Made by a program: the position numbers and the translations under genes. Positions 34,133 through 44,589 of a DNA stretch of 64,000 nt are shown here, in pieces; the first letter of the stretch is position 1; the number at the start of each line of letters is the position of its first letter. The stretch spans positions 1 through 64,000 of the forward strand of contig JAWLCA010000007.1 of NCBI GenBank assembly GCA_041687395.1, read 5' to 3'. The notes beneath the pieces were generated by a model. It had not been told where the DNA came from, did no database searches, and saw only the letters and a list, made by a program, of their open reading frames with translations. Origin of the DNA: JAWLCA01 sp041687395 (lineage in GTDB: Bacteria > Pseudomonadota > Alphaproteobacteria > Rhodobacterales > Rhodobacteraceae).

Positions 34133-34160
34133 AAAACCGCCCGTGCGGGTGCACGGGCGG
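34133..34160 (-). terminator. Rho-independent terminator of the aldehyde dehydrogenase gene
   Basis: A perfect 10-bp stem CCGCCCGTGC/GCACGGGCGG with loop GGGT, followed by TTTT on the minus strand. It lies between two convergent genes; on the plus strand the T-run is lacking, so it serves chiefly the minus gene. Confidence 0.82.
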
Positions 34161-34183
34161 CTCTTCTGATCGTTCGAGATGGA

Positions 34184-35623
<1,440 letters not shown>

Positions 35624-35689
35624 GTCTGCCTCCTGTGGCTTTGGCGGCAAACTGTCACCCTGCGGCGCGGGCCGCAAGGGGCGGGGGTC

Positions 35690-36391
35690 TCAGAAGCGCG
35701 TCCAGAGGGCGATCTGGGCGGCGCGCAGCGCACGGCGCGACGGCTCTGCCGTTACGCTGGCCATGACGGTGAAACGGGGGGTGATCTCGTAGCCAAGCGC
35801 GGGTTCGATGGTCAGGAAGCGGTCCTCGCCGGTGTCGTAGAGCGTGGCCGACAGCATCGTCAGGATGCGCGGCCGGGGGCGCAGGCCGATCTGGCCAAAC
35901 AGTTCGACATCGGCGCTGGCGTCCGAGGTGGTGGCGGTGAACGCGCGCAGGTCGATCCGGGCCCAGGCGGGGCCGAGCGGCATGTCGCGGCCGTGGCCCA
36001 GGTGCAGGCCGATCATGCCGCGCGGGCGCAGGACGGGGTATTCGACGACGGCATAGCCCAAGTCCTCGACGACGCTGTAGGCTGGGCCGTCGCCCTGACG
36101 CAGGCCGAGCGACAGGCCCACGGGGAAGCGCCCGGCCAGGTCGGGCGGGTGCCAGCGGATGAAGACCTCGCCCTCGGTCTCCTGCCCGGTGCGGCGCAGC
36201 TTGCCGCCGAAGGTCAGGCGGGGCGTCAGGCCGTATTCTGCATAACTCTCGTTGACGGCGACCCGGCGGCCGTCCTGATCCTCGGCGCCGAAGGAGGAGG
36301 AGAGAAACCAGCTGCCGGCCTCGCGCGGCCAGGGGCCTGCCGCGGCGGGAAGGGGAATCAGCAGGCACAGAAGGAACAGGGCGGCACGCAT
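35690..36391 (-). CDS. outer-membrane-like hypothetical protein
   Basis: A 233-residue protein with a signal peptide (MRAALFLLCLLIPLPAAA, then GPWPREAG). The mature part alternates strands with aromatic girdles (SWFLSSSFG, ESYAEYGLTPRLTFGGKLRR, RFTVMASVTAEPS) and ends in ALWTRF, so a small beta-barrel is likely. I do not recognise a named family. Upstream in-frame ATG at 36451 would add a non-signal leader; I prefer 36391. It is preceded by a 520-bp non-coding stretch. Confidence 0.75.
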   Translation of the reverse strand: MRAALFLLCLLIPLPAAAGPWPREAGSWFLSSSFGAEDQDGRRVAVNESYAEYGLTPRLTFGGKLRRTGQETEGEVFIRWHPPDLAGRFPVGLSLGLRQGDGPAYSVVEDLGYAVVEYPVLRPRGMIGLHLGHGRDMPLGPAWARIDLRAFTATTSDASADVELFGQIGLRPRPRILTMLSATLYDTGEDRFLTIEPALGYEITPRFTVMASVTAEPSRRALRAAQIALWTRF

Positions 36392-36913
36392 CGCCGCAGC
36401 GGACGGGAAAGGGTTTAACGAAGCCTGAAAGGGGCGTGCGGTGCAACGCAAAACGTCTGCCTCTCCGACATGCGGACGGTTGCGGAAATCGCGAACATTC
36501 GTCAGGGTAGAGATGGCGGCGCCAGCCGTCGTTTCACCAAGATGTCCCTAGCGCGTCATCGCTGTTGGGACGGATGAGAGCGGCAATGAGCGCAAACGCG
36601 CTCCCACCGCCCGTGCCGAAACCGGAGGTATGAGCATACGCTCACCGGTTTCGGCCATCTGCATCGAAACATTCTAGCCTCATCAGCAGCACCCGGGTTT
36701 GTCCCGGACCACCGGTGTTGCCCCCTGCATCACCGGACAATCAGGATTGTCGGTGGAGGCCAGATGTTGTGTGACGACTGGCGCCACCCACAATTAAAGG
36801 GGAAAGCGGCAAAGCGTTCAATCTGGATATCCTGTGGATAACTTATGCACGCTTCGAATCTACTACATGTAGATTTCTCTGTGCATCAAACGTCAATATG
36901 TAGTATGCTTGGG
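36392..36913. other. 520-bp non-coding stretch with structured segments
   Basis: No coding frame is convincing. It holds (i) a nested stem-loop at 36615-36655, (ii) a perfect DnaA-box sequence TGTGGATAA at 36833-36841, (iii) the interrupted palindrome AATCTAC-TACAT-GTAGATT at 36857-36875 with a further TACTACAT/ATGTAGTA inverted pair up to 36905, and (iv) the upstream region of the outer-membrane-like gene. A small RNA gene is possible but not shown. Confidence 0.5.
36615..36655. other. nested stem-loop in the non-coding stretch
   Basis: Outer stem GCCGAAACCGG/CCGGTTTCGGC (11 bp, perfect) encloses AGGTA and an inner stem TGAGC/GCTCA with loop ATAC. No T-run follows on either strand and no gene ends nearby, so it is not an ordinary terminator. 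Confidence 0.6.
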
Positions 36914-36946
36914 TCAAAAAAACCCCCGGCGCTGCCGCCGGGGGTT
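36914..36946 (-). terminator. Rho-independent terminator of pnp
   Basis: A 10-bp stem AACCCCCGGC/GCCGGGGGTT with loop GCTGCC, followed by six T on the minus strand. It lies 26 nt past the pnp stop. Confidence 0.92.
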
Positions 36947-36972
36947 GGATGTGTTTGGAGGTGTTCGCGCGA

Positions 36973-39114
36973 TCAGGCGTCGGTGTCTTCGCGCTTGGGC
37001 TCGGTGATTTCCTCGCCGGTCTCCTGATCGACCATCTTCATGCCAAGGCGCACCTTGCCGCGATCGTCGAAGCCCAGCAGCTTCACCTTCACCTCCTGCC
37101 CCTCTTTCAGGACGTCCGAGGGGTGGTTGAGCCGCTTGGACGCGATCTGGCTGACGTGGACCAGCCCGTCGCGCTTTCCGAAGAAGTTTACGAAGGCGCC
37201 GAAATCGACCAGCTTCACCACCTTGCCGGTGTAGATCTTGCCCTCTTCCGGCTCGGCCACGATCGACCAGATCATGTCGTAGGCCTTCTTGATCGACTCG
37301 GCGTTGGGCGAGGCGATCTTGATCACGCCGTCGTCGTTGATGTCGACCTTGGCGCCAGAGACTTCCACGATCTCGCGGATCACCTTGCCGCCCGAGCCGA
37401 TCACTTCACGGATCTTGTCGGTGGGCACGGTCATCGTCTCGATCTTGGGCGCGTATTCGCTGAAGCCCGCGGGCGCGGACAGCGCCTTGTTCATCTCGCC
37501 CAGGATGTGCAGCCGACCGTCCCTGGCCTGCGCCAGCGCCTGCTCCATGATCTCGGGCGTGATGCCGGCAACCTTGATGTCCATCTGAAGCGAGGTGATG
37601 CCGTTCTCGGTGCCCGCGACCTTGAAGTCCATGTCGCCCAGGTGATCCTCGTCGCCCAGGATGTCGGACAGGATCGCAAAGCGGCCGTCCTCTTCCAGGA
37701 TCAGGCCCATCGCCACGCCCGCCACGGGGGCCTTCAGCGGTACGCCCGCGTCCATCATCGACAGCGAGCCGCCGCAGACGGTCGCCATCGAGGAGGAGCC
37801 GTTCGATTCGGTGATCTCGGACACGATGCGGATGGTGTAGGGGAAGTCAGTTCCCGCTGGGAGCACCGCCTGAAGCGCGCGCCACGCCAGTTTGCCATGC
37901 CCGATCTCACGCCGTCCCGGAGGGCCGAAGCGGCCCACTTCGCCGACCGAATATGGTGGGAAGTTGTAGTGCAGCAGGAAGTTCATCTTGCTGGTGCCGG
38001 TCAGCGCATCCACGAACTGCTCGTCATCGCCGGTGCCCAGCGTGGCGATGCAGAGCGACTGCGTCTCGCCGCGGGTGAACAATGCCGAGCCGTGGGTGCG
38101 CGGCAGGATGCCGGTTTCCGCGACGATCGGGCGGATCGTCTTGGTGTCGCGCCCGTCGATCCGCGGTGCACCGTTGATGATGTCGCCGCGCAGGATCGAG
38201 GCTTCGAGCTTCTTGAACGCCGAGCCGAGGTTCTCGTTGGCCAAGTCGTCCTCGGTTAGGGTTGCCTTGACCGCGTCACGTGCGGCCGAGATCGCGTTGA
38301 CCCGCTCCTGCTTGTCGCGGATCGCGAAGGCGGCGCGCATCTGGTCTTCGCCAGCAGCCTTCACCTTGGCGTAGAGGTCGGCATAGTCGGGCGGCTGGAA
38401 GTCGAAGGGTTCCTTCGCCGCTTCCTCGGCTAGGTCGATGATCAGGTCGATCACCGGCTGGATGCTTTCATGAGCGAATTTCACCGCGCCCAGCATCTCG
38501 GCCTCGGACAGCTCGTAGGCTTCCGATTCGACCATCATCACGGCGTCCTTGGTGCCGGCGACAACCAGATCCAGACGCTGCTCGGGGTTCTCGCGCAGCT
38601 TCAGCATGTCGTCGCATTCGGGGTTGAGGACGTATTCGCCATCAACAAATCCGACGCGGCAGCCCGCGATCGGGCCCATGAAGGGCGCCCCGGAGATCGT
38701 CAACGCGGCCGATGCGGCGATCATGCCCAGCATGTCGGGTTCGTTGACCAGATCGTGGCTCAGCACGGTCACGATCACCAGAACCTCGTTCTTGAAGCCG
38801 TCGACGAACAGCGGCCGGATCGGACGGTCGATCAGCCGCGAGGTCAGCGTTTCCTTTTCGGAGGGGCGCGCCTCGCGCTTGAAGAAGCCGCCGGGCACCT
38901 TGCCCGCGGCGTAGTAGCGTTCCTGGTAATGTACGGTGAGGGGGAAGAAATCCTGCCCCGGCTTCGCCTGCTTGGCGAAGGTCACGTTGGCCATCACGCT
39001 GGTCTCGCCCATGGTGGCGATGACCGAGCCGTCGGCCTGACGGGCGACCTTGCCCGTTTCGAGGGTCAGCGTCTCGCCGCCCCATTCGATAGACTTTTTC
39101 GTAACGTTGAACAT
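36973..39114 (-). CDS. pnp: polyribonucleotide nucleotidyltransferase
   Basis: A 713-residue PNPase: two RNase PH domains (1-~210 and ~310-540) with the helical linker, then KH (IREVIGSGGKVIREIVE) and S1 (GKIYTGKVVKLVDFGAFVNFF) RNA-binding domains. It degrades mRNA 3' to 5' by phosphorolysis and polymerises NDPs. The order rpsO-pnp is universal in this group. A strong terminator follows. The acidic C-terminal tail (EEITEPKREDTDA) is typical of the family. Confidence 0.97.
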   Translation of the reverse strand: MFNVTKKSIEWGGETLTLETGKVARQADGSVIATMGETSVMANVTFAKQAKPGQDFFPLTVHYQERYYAAGKVPGGFFKREARPSEKETLTSRLIDRPIRPLFVDGFKNEVLVIVTVLSHDLVNEPDMLGMIAASAALTISGAPFMGPIAGCRVGFVDGEYVLNPECDDMLKLRENPEQRLDLVVAGTKDAVMMVESEAYELSEAEMLGAVKFAHESIQPVIDLIIDLAEEAAKEPFDFQPPDYADLYAKVKAAGEDQMRAAFAIRDKQERVNAISAARDAVKATLTEDDLANENLGSAFKKLEASILRGDIINGAPRIDGRDTKTIRPIVAETGILPRTHGSALFTRGETQSLCIATLGTGDDEQFVDALTGTSKMNFLLHYNFPPYSVGEVGRFGPPGRREIGHGKLAWRALQAVLPAGTDFPYTIRIVSEITESNGSSSMATVCGGSLSMMDAGVPLKAPVAGVAMGLILEEDGRFAILSDILGDEDHLGDMDFKVAGTENGITSLQMDIKVAGITPEIMEQALAQARDGRLHILGEMNKALSAPAGFSEYAPKIETMTVPTDKIREVIGSGGKVIREIVEVSGAKVDINDDGVIKIASPNAESIKKAYDMIWSIVAEPEEGKIYTGKVVKLVDFGAFVNFFGKRDGLVHVSQIASKRLNHPSDVLKEGQEVKVKLLGFDDRGKVRLGMKMVDQETGEEITEPKREDTDA

Positions 39115-39264
39115 CTCGTTTCCTATGCTGGCCGGGGGACCCTCCCGCCGACCCTGTTGCTTACGGGCCCCATGCCCGTGGCCTCTGCTTCCTTTCCTGC
39201 CCGCCCCGCGAAGCCCGTCGGGGAAGGTCCGTATCCCCGGCGAAACCGCCGGGCATCAAATGCA

Positions 39265-39293
39265 CACGCCCCGGAGCGGGTCCGGGGCGCGTG
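39265..39293 (-). terminator. hairpin between rpsO and pnp
   Basis: An eight-to-nine-bp GC-rich stem around GCCCCGGA/TCCGGGGC with a 5-nt loop lies just past the rpsO stop on the minus strand. No T-run follows, so partial termination or an RNase processing site between rpsO and pnp fits better than full termination. Confidence 0.5.
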
Positions 39294-39305
39294 GTGTCTT
39301 TGGCC

Positions 39306-39575
39306 TTAGCGGCGGATACCGAGCCGGGCGATCAGGTCGCGGTAGCGACCCTCATCCTTGGCGCGGACATAGTCCAGCAGCTTGCGGCGCGTCGCGACCA
39401 GCTTCAGAAGCCCACGGCGGGAATGGTTGTCCTTCTTGTGGGTCTTGAAGTGTTCGGTCAGCGTGGTGATCCGCGAGGTCAGGATGGCCACCTGCACTTC
39501 GGGCGAACCGGTATCGCCTTCCTTGGTGGCGAATTCCTTCATCACGCGGGCTTTTTCTTCGACAGTAATCGACAT
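39306..39575 (-). CDS. rpsO: 30S ribosomal protein S15
   Basis: An 89-residue S15 of standard length: MSITVEEKARVMKEFATKEG start, SPEVQVAILTSRITTLTEH and HSRRGLLKLVATRRKLLDYV helices. It binds the central domain of 16S rRNA early in 30S assembly. It stands upstream of pnp as in most bacteria. Confidence 0.97.
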   Translation of the reverse strand: MSITVEEKARVMKEFATKEGDTGSPEVQVAILTSRITTLTEHFKTHKKDNHSRRGLLKLVATRRKLLDYVRAKDEGRYRDLIARLGIRR

Positions 39576-39718
39576 CGGGGTCTCCTATGCAAAAGGTTTC
39601 GGCGCGGGCCGGGATGTCGTCCAGCGAGGCCGGGGGAGATACCTGCCGCCATCATGGCAGCGGATGCGCGCGTATAGGCGGAATTGGCCCAAAAGGAAAG
39701 CGGGGAATCGCGCGTCCC

Positions 39719-40612
39719 TCAGCGCTCAAGAAAGGGTGAGAGCGCGGCCAGCACCGCCTCGGGCGCCTCTTCCATGACGAAATGGCCGCAGCCGGGGACT
39801 GATTGACCGCTGACGGAGTCGGCCCAGTCCCGCCAGACGCCCAGCGGATCGCCGGTGCGCGCGGGAAATCCGCCCTCGGCCCACAGGAAATGCACCGGGG
39901 CCGAGATCTTGCGCCGCGCCGCGCGGTCGGCGTCATCCAGCGCGCGGTCGATGGTTGCGCCGGCGCGGTAGTCGGCGCACATCGCGTGGATGCGGGCGGC
40001 GTCGTGGGCCTGGACGCGGTAGCTGTCAAGTGCGGCGGATGCAAAGGGATCGAGGCTGCGAGTCATGGTCCAACTGGCCAGCGTCCAGTCGATGTAGGCA
40101 ACCGGATCCGCGCCGATCATCCGCTCGGGCAAGGGGGCAGGCTGGGCAAGGAAGGTCCAGTGATAGGCCGCCATCGCCAGGTCGGCGTCCCAGGCGGCCC
40201 AGAAATCGCCCGTCGGCACGATCTCGACAATGCCCAGCCGGTCCACCCGCCAGGGGTGGTCAAGGGCGAGCCTATAGGCGACGCGCGCGCCCCGATCATG
40301 GCCGACGATGCGCGCGCGGTCGAGGCCCAGCCGATCCATCAGCGCCACGATATCGGCGGACATCCGGCGCTTGGAATAGGTGGTGTGGGCGTCGTCGTCG
40401 GCCGGGGCGTCGGATTGGCCATAGCCGCGCAGGTCGGGCACGATCACCCGAAAGCGGCGGGCCAGTTCCGGCGCGATCCTGCCCCAGCACATGCCGTTTT
40501 GCGGAAAACCGTGCAGCAGGATCAGCGGCGCGCCTGTCCCTGCCTGCTGGACTGACATCGCGATGTCGTCCAAGGCAATCCGAGTCCGCGTGAAACCTTC
40601 GATCTCGGTCAT
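39719..40612 (-). CDS. fluoroacetate/haloacetate dehalogenase-like hydrolase
   Basis: A 297-residue alpha/beta hydrolase. The nucleophile is Asp106, not Ser, in VGHDRGAR, with Arg107 and Arg110 placed as in fluoroacetate dehalogenase (carboxylate binding); the YHW motif in AMAAYHWTFLAQP supplies the His-Trp halide-binding pair, and GCGHFVMEEAPE the catalytic His. These are the defining residues of haloacetate dehalogenase H-1/FAcD. Start at MTEIEGF; upstream sequence is non-family. It lies 46 bp downstream of the DUF1643 gene. Confidence 0.85.
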   Translation of the reverse strand: MTEIEGFTRTRIALDDIAMSVQQAGTGAPLILLHGFPQNGMCWGRIAPELARRFRVIVPDLRGYGQSDAPADDDAHTTYSKRRMSADIVALMDRLGLDRARIVGHDRGARVAYRLALDHPWRVDRLGIVEIVPTGDFWAAWDADLAMAAYHWTFLAQPAPLPERMIGADPVAYIDWTLASWTMTRSLDPFASAALDSYRVQAHDAARIHAMCADYRAGATIDRALDDADRAARRKISAPVHFLWAEGGFPARTGDPLGVWRDWADSVSGQSVPGCGHFVMEEAPEAVLAALSPFLER

Positions 40613-40658
40613 CCGGTGGTCCCCCTTGCCCGCAGACTGGCCTGCAGCGCGGGCAGGA

Positions 40659-41180
40659 TCAAGCGGTCCACAGCGCCGGGCGCTGGCCGTAGCTGACGTA
40701 TAGCGGATGGCGCGGGTGACCGTCACGGGTCAGGCCCAGGTGGTGCAGCGGCTTGCCGGTCGCGCGCAGCAGAGCCTCCACCGCCGGGCCGCGGCTCAGA
40801 TGCACGCCGTGGCTGCCCCAGGCGCAGACGATCCGGTCGGCCCAGGGCGCGCTGTCGGCAATCGCGCGGTCGTTCAACGGGCCTACCGGGTCGGCCTCTG
40901 CCCGCATCACCTTGGGGTCGGTGGTGCGATAGGCAAATATGTTGCACACGCGGAAGGCACCGAAGCCCAGCGTGCGGGCGCGGCGCTCGCAGCGTTCCAC
41001 CGTGGGGTCGTTCTGCAACTCGGTCGCGGTGGAGGGGTTGAGCATCACGAAAAGCGCGCGCGGCCCCGGCCCCCATTCCCGCGTCAGCAGGTAGCGATAG
41101 CGTTCGCAGGGCGAATATACCGCCACGCTGGCGGCGTCCCCCTTCTGATGGCGGCGGGTGATCAGGCCCGCGTCATCCAT
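40659..41180 (-). CDS. DUF1643 protein
   Basis: A 173-residue cytoplasmic protein. YRYLLTREWGPGPRALFVMLNPSTATELQNDPTVERC is the DUF1643 hallmark; FRVCNIFAYRTTDP and VCAWGSHG follow. The function is unknown; members occur singly and sometimes on mobile DNA. It overlaps the truB stop by eight bases, so it is translated from the truB transcript here. Confidence 0.88.
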   Translation of the reverse strand: MDDAGLITRRHQKGDAASVAVYSPCERYRYLLTREWGPGPRALFVMLNPSTATELQNDPTVERCERRARTLGFGAFRVCNIFAYRTTDPKVMRAEADPVGPLNDRAIADSAPWADRIVCAWGSHGVHLSRGPAVEALLRATGKPLHHLGLTRDGHPRHPLYVSYGQRPALWTA

Positions 41181-42084
41181 GGACGAAAACCCGGCTCGGG
41201 TGCAGCTCTCCCGCCTTGTAGATGCCGACCGCCACGGCGCGGCCCTGATGGCTGGCCCAGGCTTCTTCGCCGTATTCGGCGTCCGAGGCGATGACCATGC
41301 CTGGGTTGCCGTTCCGCAGTTTAGCCGCGCCTTCCGCCGTGGCGGGCAGTTCGGGCAGGTCGGCCAGACCGTCCTCCAGCGGGCGCAAGTGGTCGTCCAG
41401 TTCGGGTGTCTTTGCCAAGCGGTCGATCTCTTCCATCGAAATGCCGTCCTCGGCGTCGAACGGGCCCGACCAGGTGCGGCGCAGGGTGACGACGTGGCCG
41501 TGGCAGCCCAGCGCCTGCCCCAGATCGCGGGCGATGGAGCGGACGTAGCCGCCCTTGCCGCAGACCATCTCGAGTTCCACGTGATCGGCGTCGGGCCGCG
41601 CGATCATCTCCAGGCTTTCGACCCAGAGCGGGCGGGCGGCCAGATCCATCGTCTCGCCGTTGCGTGCGATGTCGTAGGCGCGCGCGCCCTCGACCTTCAC
41701 GGCCGAGAACTGTGGCGGCACCTGCATGATCTCGCCGCGGAACTGCGACAGGGCAGCCGCAATCTCTTTGTCCGTCGGCCGTGCATCGCTGGAAGCGATC
41801 ACTTCACCCTCGGCATCGTCGGTCGTGGTGGCCTGGCCCAGCCGCACGGTGAAGCGGTAGCATTTCAGCGCATCTGTGATGTAGGGCACGGTTTTGGTCG
41901 CCTCGCCCAGCGCCACGGCCAGAACGCCCGTCGCATCGGGGTCCAGAGTGCCAGCGTGGCCTGCCTTCTGTGCGTCGAACGCCCAGCGCACCTTGTTCAC
42001 CACGGCGGTGGAGGTGATGCCGGCGGGCTTGTCCACCACCAGCCAACCCGAAATCGCGCGCCCCTTGCGCTTGCGTCCCATCAT
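41173..42084 (-). CDS. truB: tRNA pseudouridine(55) synthase
   Basis: A 303-residue TruB making pseudouridine 55 in the T loop. The catalytic Asp48 lies in KAGHAGTLDPDATGVL; the N-terminal GWLVVDKPAGITS and the CGKGGYVRSIARDLG block are family features, with a C-terminal PUA-like tail. It follows rbfA at a distance of one gene, part of the usual rbfA-truB neighbourhood. Confidence 0.96.
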   Translation of the reverse strand: MMGRKRKGRAISGWLVVDKPAGITSTAVVNKVRWAFDAQKAGHAGTLDPDATGVLAVALGEATKTVPYITDALKCYRFTVRLGQATTTDDAEGEVIASSDARPTDKEIAAALSQFRGEIMQVPPQFSAVKVEGARAYDIARNGETMDLAARPLWVESLEMIARPDADHVELEMVCGKGGYVRSIARDLGQALGCHGHVVTLRRTWSGPFDAEDGISMEEIDRLAKTPELDDHLRPLEDGLADLPELPATAEGAAKLRNGNPGMVIASDAEYGEEAWASHQGRAVAVGIYKAGELHPSRVFVHG

Positions 42085-42111
42085 CGTCTCCGTTCGGTCA
42101 GGGCGGGCGGC

Positions 42112-42864
42112 TTATCCGCCGCCCTGAGCTGCGTCAACCGGTACCACGGTGCCGACGATCGGACCCAGCGGCCGGCCCCGGTCGCTGCGGTTCAGGCCCG
42201 GCGCGTGCAGGCGCGAGACGTTGCCATCGAGATACAGCGCATCGGCCGTGCCCAGCCCGTCACGGAACAGGCGCGCGAATTCGTGAAAGGTCACCCGGCG
42301 ATCGGAAATCGCGAACAGCGCCCGCTGACCATCCGGCGTTACGCCGACCCCGTTTCGCACGAAGCGCGAGGTTGCATCTTCGAGAAATCGGGGATGCAGT
42401 TCGCCCTCGATCACCAGCATCGGCCCGCTTTGCGTGGCATAGCGGCAGTCCTGCGGCGCGTCCGCGAAGGTGCGGCTTTCGATCACGGAAAAACTGTCCG
42501 GACCGATGCAGAAGACGCCGTTCGGGCGCATCCCGAAATTGCCCGGCCCCGCGCCGGTGACGATCCGCGCCACCTCGCCCCCAGGGTCGCGATACAGACC
42601 CACGGGCCTGAGGTCGGGGTGATACATCCCCGCATTCATGGCGAACCCCAGCCGCGCGCCTTCGGCTGCCAGCGTCGCGTCGATTCGGCCGAAGCCGCCG
42701 TAGGGCAGTCCGTCGGGCGCGGTCAGGAACAGCCGCAGATCGTCCTGCAGCCCGACCTCGCAGACCGTGTAGCCCTGACCGTCATGGGTCAGCCGCTGGC
42801 AGTCCGTAGCGTTGGTGGCGCCTGCCGCGAGCAGCATCAGAGCAAAGGCGCTACGCAGGATCAT
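42112..42864 (-). CDS. exported phosphodiester glycosidase-like protein (DUF2233)
   Basis: A 250-residue protein with a short signal peptide (MILRSAFALMLLAAGATNA). The body matches the NAGPA/DUF2233 family: GFAMNAGMYHPDLRPVGL, NGVFCIG, YATQSGPMLVIEG, RNGVGVTPDGQRALFAISD, ADALYLDGNVS. Members split GlcNAc-type phosphodiesters or act in envelope glycan turnover; here the role is inferred. It overlaps rbfA by 14 bases; starts at 42876 or 42882 are also possible. Confidence 0.85.
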   Translation of the reverse strand: MILRSAFALMLLAAGATNATDCQRLTHDGQGYTVCEVGLQDDLRLFLTAPDGLPYGGFGRIDATLAAEGARLGFAMNAGMYHPDLRPVGLYRDPGGEVARIVTGAGPGNFGMRPNGVFCIGPDSFSVIESRTFADAPQDCRYATQSGPMLVIEGELHPRFLEDATSRFVRNGVGVTPDGQRALFAISDRRVTFHEFARLFRDGLGTADALYLDGNVSRLHAPGLNRSDRGRPLGPIVGTVVPVDAAQGGG

Positions 42865-43261
42865 CGTCTGCCGCATCGACATCGCGGCGCACGGTGTCGT
42901 CGGCGAACAGCCGGCGAGTTTCATCCATACGGTCATAGGTTTCGTCCAGCGCAAAGCGGATCTCGGGCGCGAACTTGAGCGTCAGTTGCTTCGCCACGGC
43001 CCGGCGCAATTCGCCCTTGTTGCGGCGCAGGGCTTCCAGCGCAGCCTCGGGCTCACGCCCGCCCAGTGGCATGACATAGGCGGTGGCGACCTTCAGGTCG
43101 GGAGAGGCACGCACCTCGCCCACGGTGATCGACATCCGGTTTAGTTCAGGGTCGTGAATGTCGCCGCGCTGCAAAGCCTCGGACAGGGCGCGGCGGATCA
43201 GTTCGCCCACGCGAAGCTGCCGTTGCGACGGGCCGGAGTCGGTCTGGAAACGCTGTGCCAT
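42851..43261 (-). CDS. rbfA: ribosome-binding factor A
   Basis: A 136-residue RbfA with the KH-like fold (VGELIRRALSEALQRGDIHDPELNRMSITVGEVRASPDLKVATAYV) and the basic RRNKGELRRAVAKQLTLKFAPEIRFALDETYDRM segment. It assists 30S maturation and cold adaptation. The start MAQRFQTDSGPSQRQ is chosen over a longer upstream frame because family proteins begin here. The C-terminal acidic tail DAADDD overlaps the following gene. Confidence 0.93.
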   Translation of the reverse strand: MAQRFQTDSGPSQRQLRVGELIRRALSEALQRGDIHDPELNRMSITVGEVRASPDLKVATAYVMPLGGREPEAALEALRRNKGELRRAVAKQLTLKFAPEIRFALDETYDRMDETRRLFADDTVRRDVDAADDDPA

Positions 43262-43358
43262 GGCCTGCCATGTAGGCGATGGCAGGCCGTCCCGCAACCG
43301 AGGCTTTGCCATCGCGCGCGCACCCGGCTAAATGCAGCGCAGGCAAAGGGGGGCGGCG

Positions 43359-44177
43359 ATGACAGACAGGCCGGGTATCGTGATCACCGGGGCGTCGGGC
43401 CGGATGGGCCAGATGCTTCTGCGCTTGGTGGCCGACAGCGACGCGGTGCAGTTGAAGGCCTGCTTGGAAAGGCCGGGCCACGACTGGGTCGGGCAGGACG
43501 CCGGCACCGCGATGGGCGGCGCGGCGCTGGGCGTCCTAGTTACCGAAGACGCGGCGGCAGCGTTGGACGGCGCACAGGCGGTGATCGACTTCACCGCGCC
43601 GACGGCCAGCGTGGCGATGGCTGGGCTGGCCGCGCAGGCGGGCTGCGCGCACATCATCGGCACCACCGGATTCTCCGAGGTCGATCTGGCCCGCATCGCC
43701 GATGCGGCGCGCGACACCGTGATCGTGCGTGCAGGCAACATGAGCCTCGGCGTGAACCTGCTGGTGCAGATGACCCGTCAGGTCGCTGCCGCGCTGGACG
43801 CGGATTTCGACATCGAGGTGGTCGAGGCGCATCACCGGATGAAAGTCGATGCTCCATCCGGCACGGCGCTGATGCTGGGTGCGGCGGCGGCCGAGGGGCG
43901 CGGCGTGGCGCTGCCGCAGGTAGCCGACCGCGCGCGCGACGGCATCACCGGTCCGCGCGCGCGTGGGCACATCGGCTTTTCGGCGATCCGGGGCGGCGAC
44001 ATTGTGGGCGAACACGACGTGATCTTCGCGGGTGACGGTGAGCGGATCGTTCTGCGGCACATTGCCACCGACCGGGCGGTATTTGCCCGCGGCGCGCTGA
44101 AGGCCGCGATCTGGGCCCAGGGGCGAGAGCCCGGCGAATACGACATGCTGGATGTGCTGGGGCTGAAGTCCGGGTGA
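43359..44177 (+). CDS. dapB: 4-hydroxy-tetrahydrodipicolinate reductase
   Basis: A 272-residue DapB of the lysine/DAP pathway. The NAD(P) loop is VITGASGRMGQMLLR; IIGTTGF, and EAHHRMKVDAPSGTALMLG with the catalytic His pair and Lys, are intact; GHIGFSAIRGGDIVGEHDVIFAG closes the fold. Divergent from rbfA with a ~97-bp gap. DAP is used for both lysine and peptidoglycan. Confidence 0.96.
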   Translation: MTDRPGIVITGASGRMGQMLLRLVADSDAVQLKACLERPGHDWVGQDAGTAMGGAALGVLVTEDAAAALDGAQAVIDFTAPTASVAMAGLAAQAGCAHIIGTTGFSEVDLARIADAARDTVIVRAGNMSLGVNLLVQMTRQVAAALDADFDIEVVEAHHRMKVDAPSGTALMLGAAAAEGRGVALPQVADRARDGITGPRARGHIGFSAIRGGDIVGEHDVIFAGDGERIVLRHIATDRAVFARGALKAAIWAQGREPGEYDMLDVLGLKSG

Positions 44178-44232
44178 TCCGGGCCCGCGCCTGCGCCGTA
44201 TAAGACCCCGAAACATGCATTCGGAGGCAAAG

Positions 44233-44589
44233 ATGATTGCACGCGCAGCCGCATTCGCCCTTGGCGTTGCCGTGGCGGCCCCCGCCGCAGCGTCAGAGTT
44301 TCGGCAGGTCACCAATCCGCAGGAGTTCGTCACGCTTGTCGACGGCAAGGAACTGACCCGGCTGGGCATCCGGCTGGAGGTGCTGCCACAAGGCGAGATC
44401 ACAGGTTCTGCCTTTGGCCGTCAGGTCCGGGGCGAGTGGAACTGGAACGGATCGTATTTCTGCCGGGTGATGTACGCCGGCAGCACCGAAATTCCGGCCA
44501 ACTGCCAAGCGGTGCTGGTGAAGGGCGATACGGTCCGCTTCATCTCGGACCAGGGTCAGGGCGAATACGCCGACCTGCGCCTGCGCTAG
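44233..44589 (+). CDS. small exported hypothetical protein
   Basis: A 118-residue protein with a signal peptide (MIARAAAFALGVAVAAPAAA, then SEFRQV). The mature part has SEFRQVTNPQEFVTLVDGKELTR, WNWNGSYFCRVMYAGSTEIPANCQAV with two Cys likely disulfide bonded, and a short tail. Related Rhodobacterales proteins are sometimes mislabelled dihydrodipicolinate reductase from the neighbouring dapB. Function unknown. GGAGG five bases before the ATG at 44233 decides the start. Confidence 0.8.
   Translation: MIARAAAFALGVAVAAPAAASEFRQVTNPQEFVTLVDGKELTRLGIRLEVLPQGEITGSAFGRQVRGEWNWNGSYFCRVMYAGSTEIPANCQAVLVKGDTVRFISDQGQGEYADLRLR

Noticed and set aside
36833..36841. Perfect DnaA box as a sign of a replication origin
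   Set aside because: Only one clear box, no AT-rich unwinding array or iteron set, and no dnaA, parAB or repABC genes nearby.
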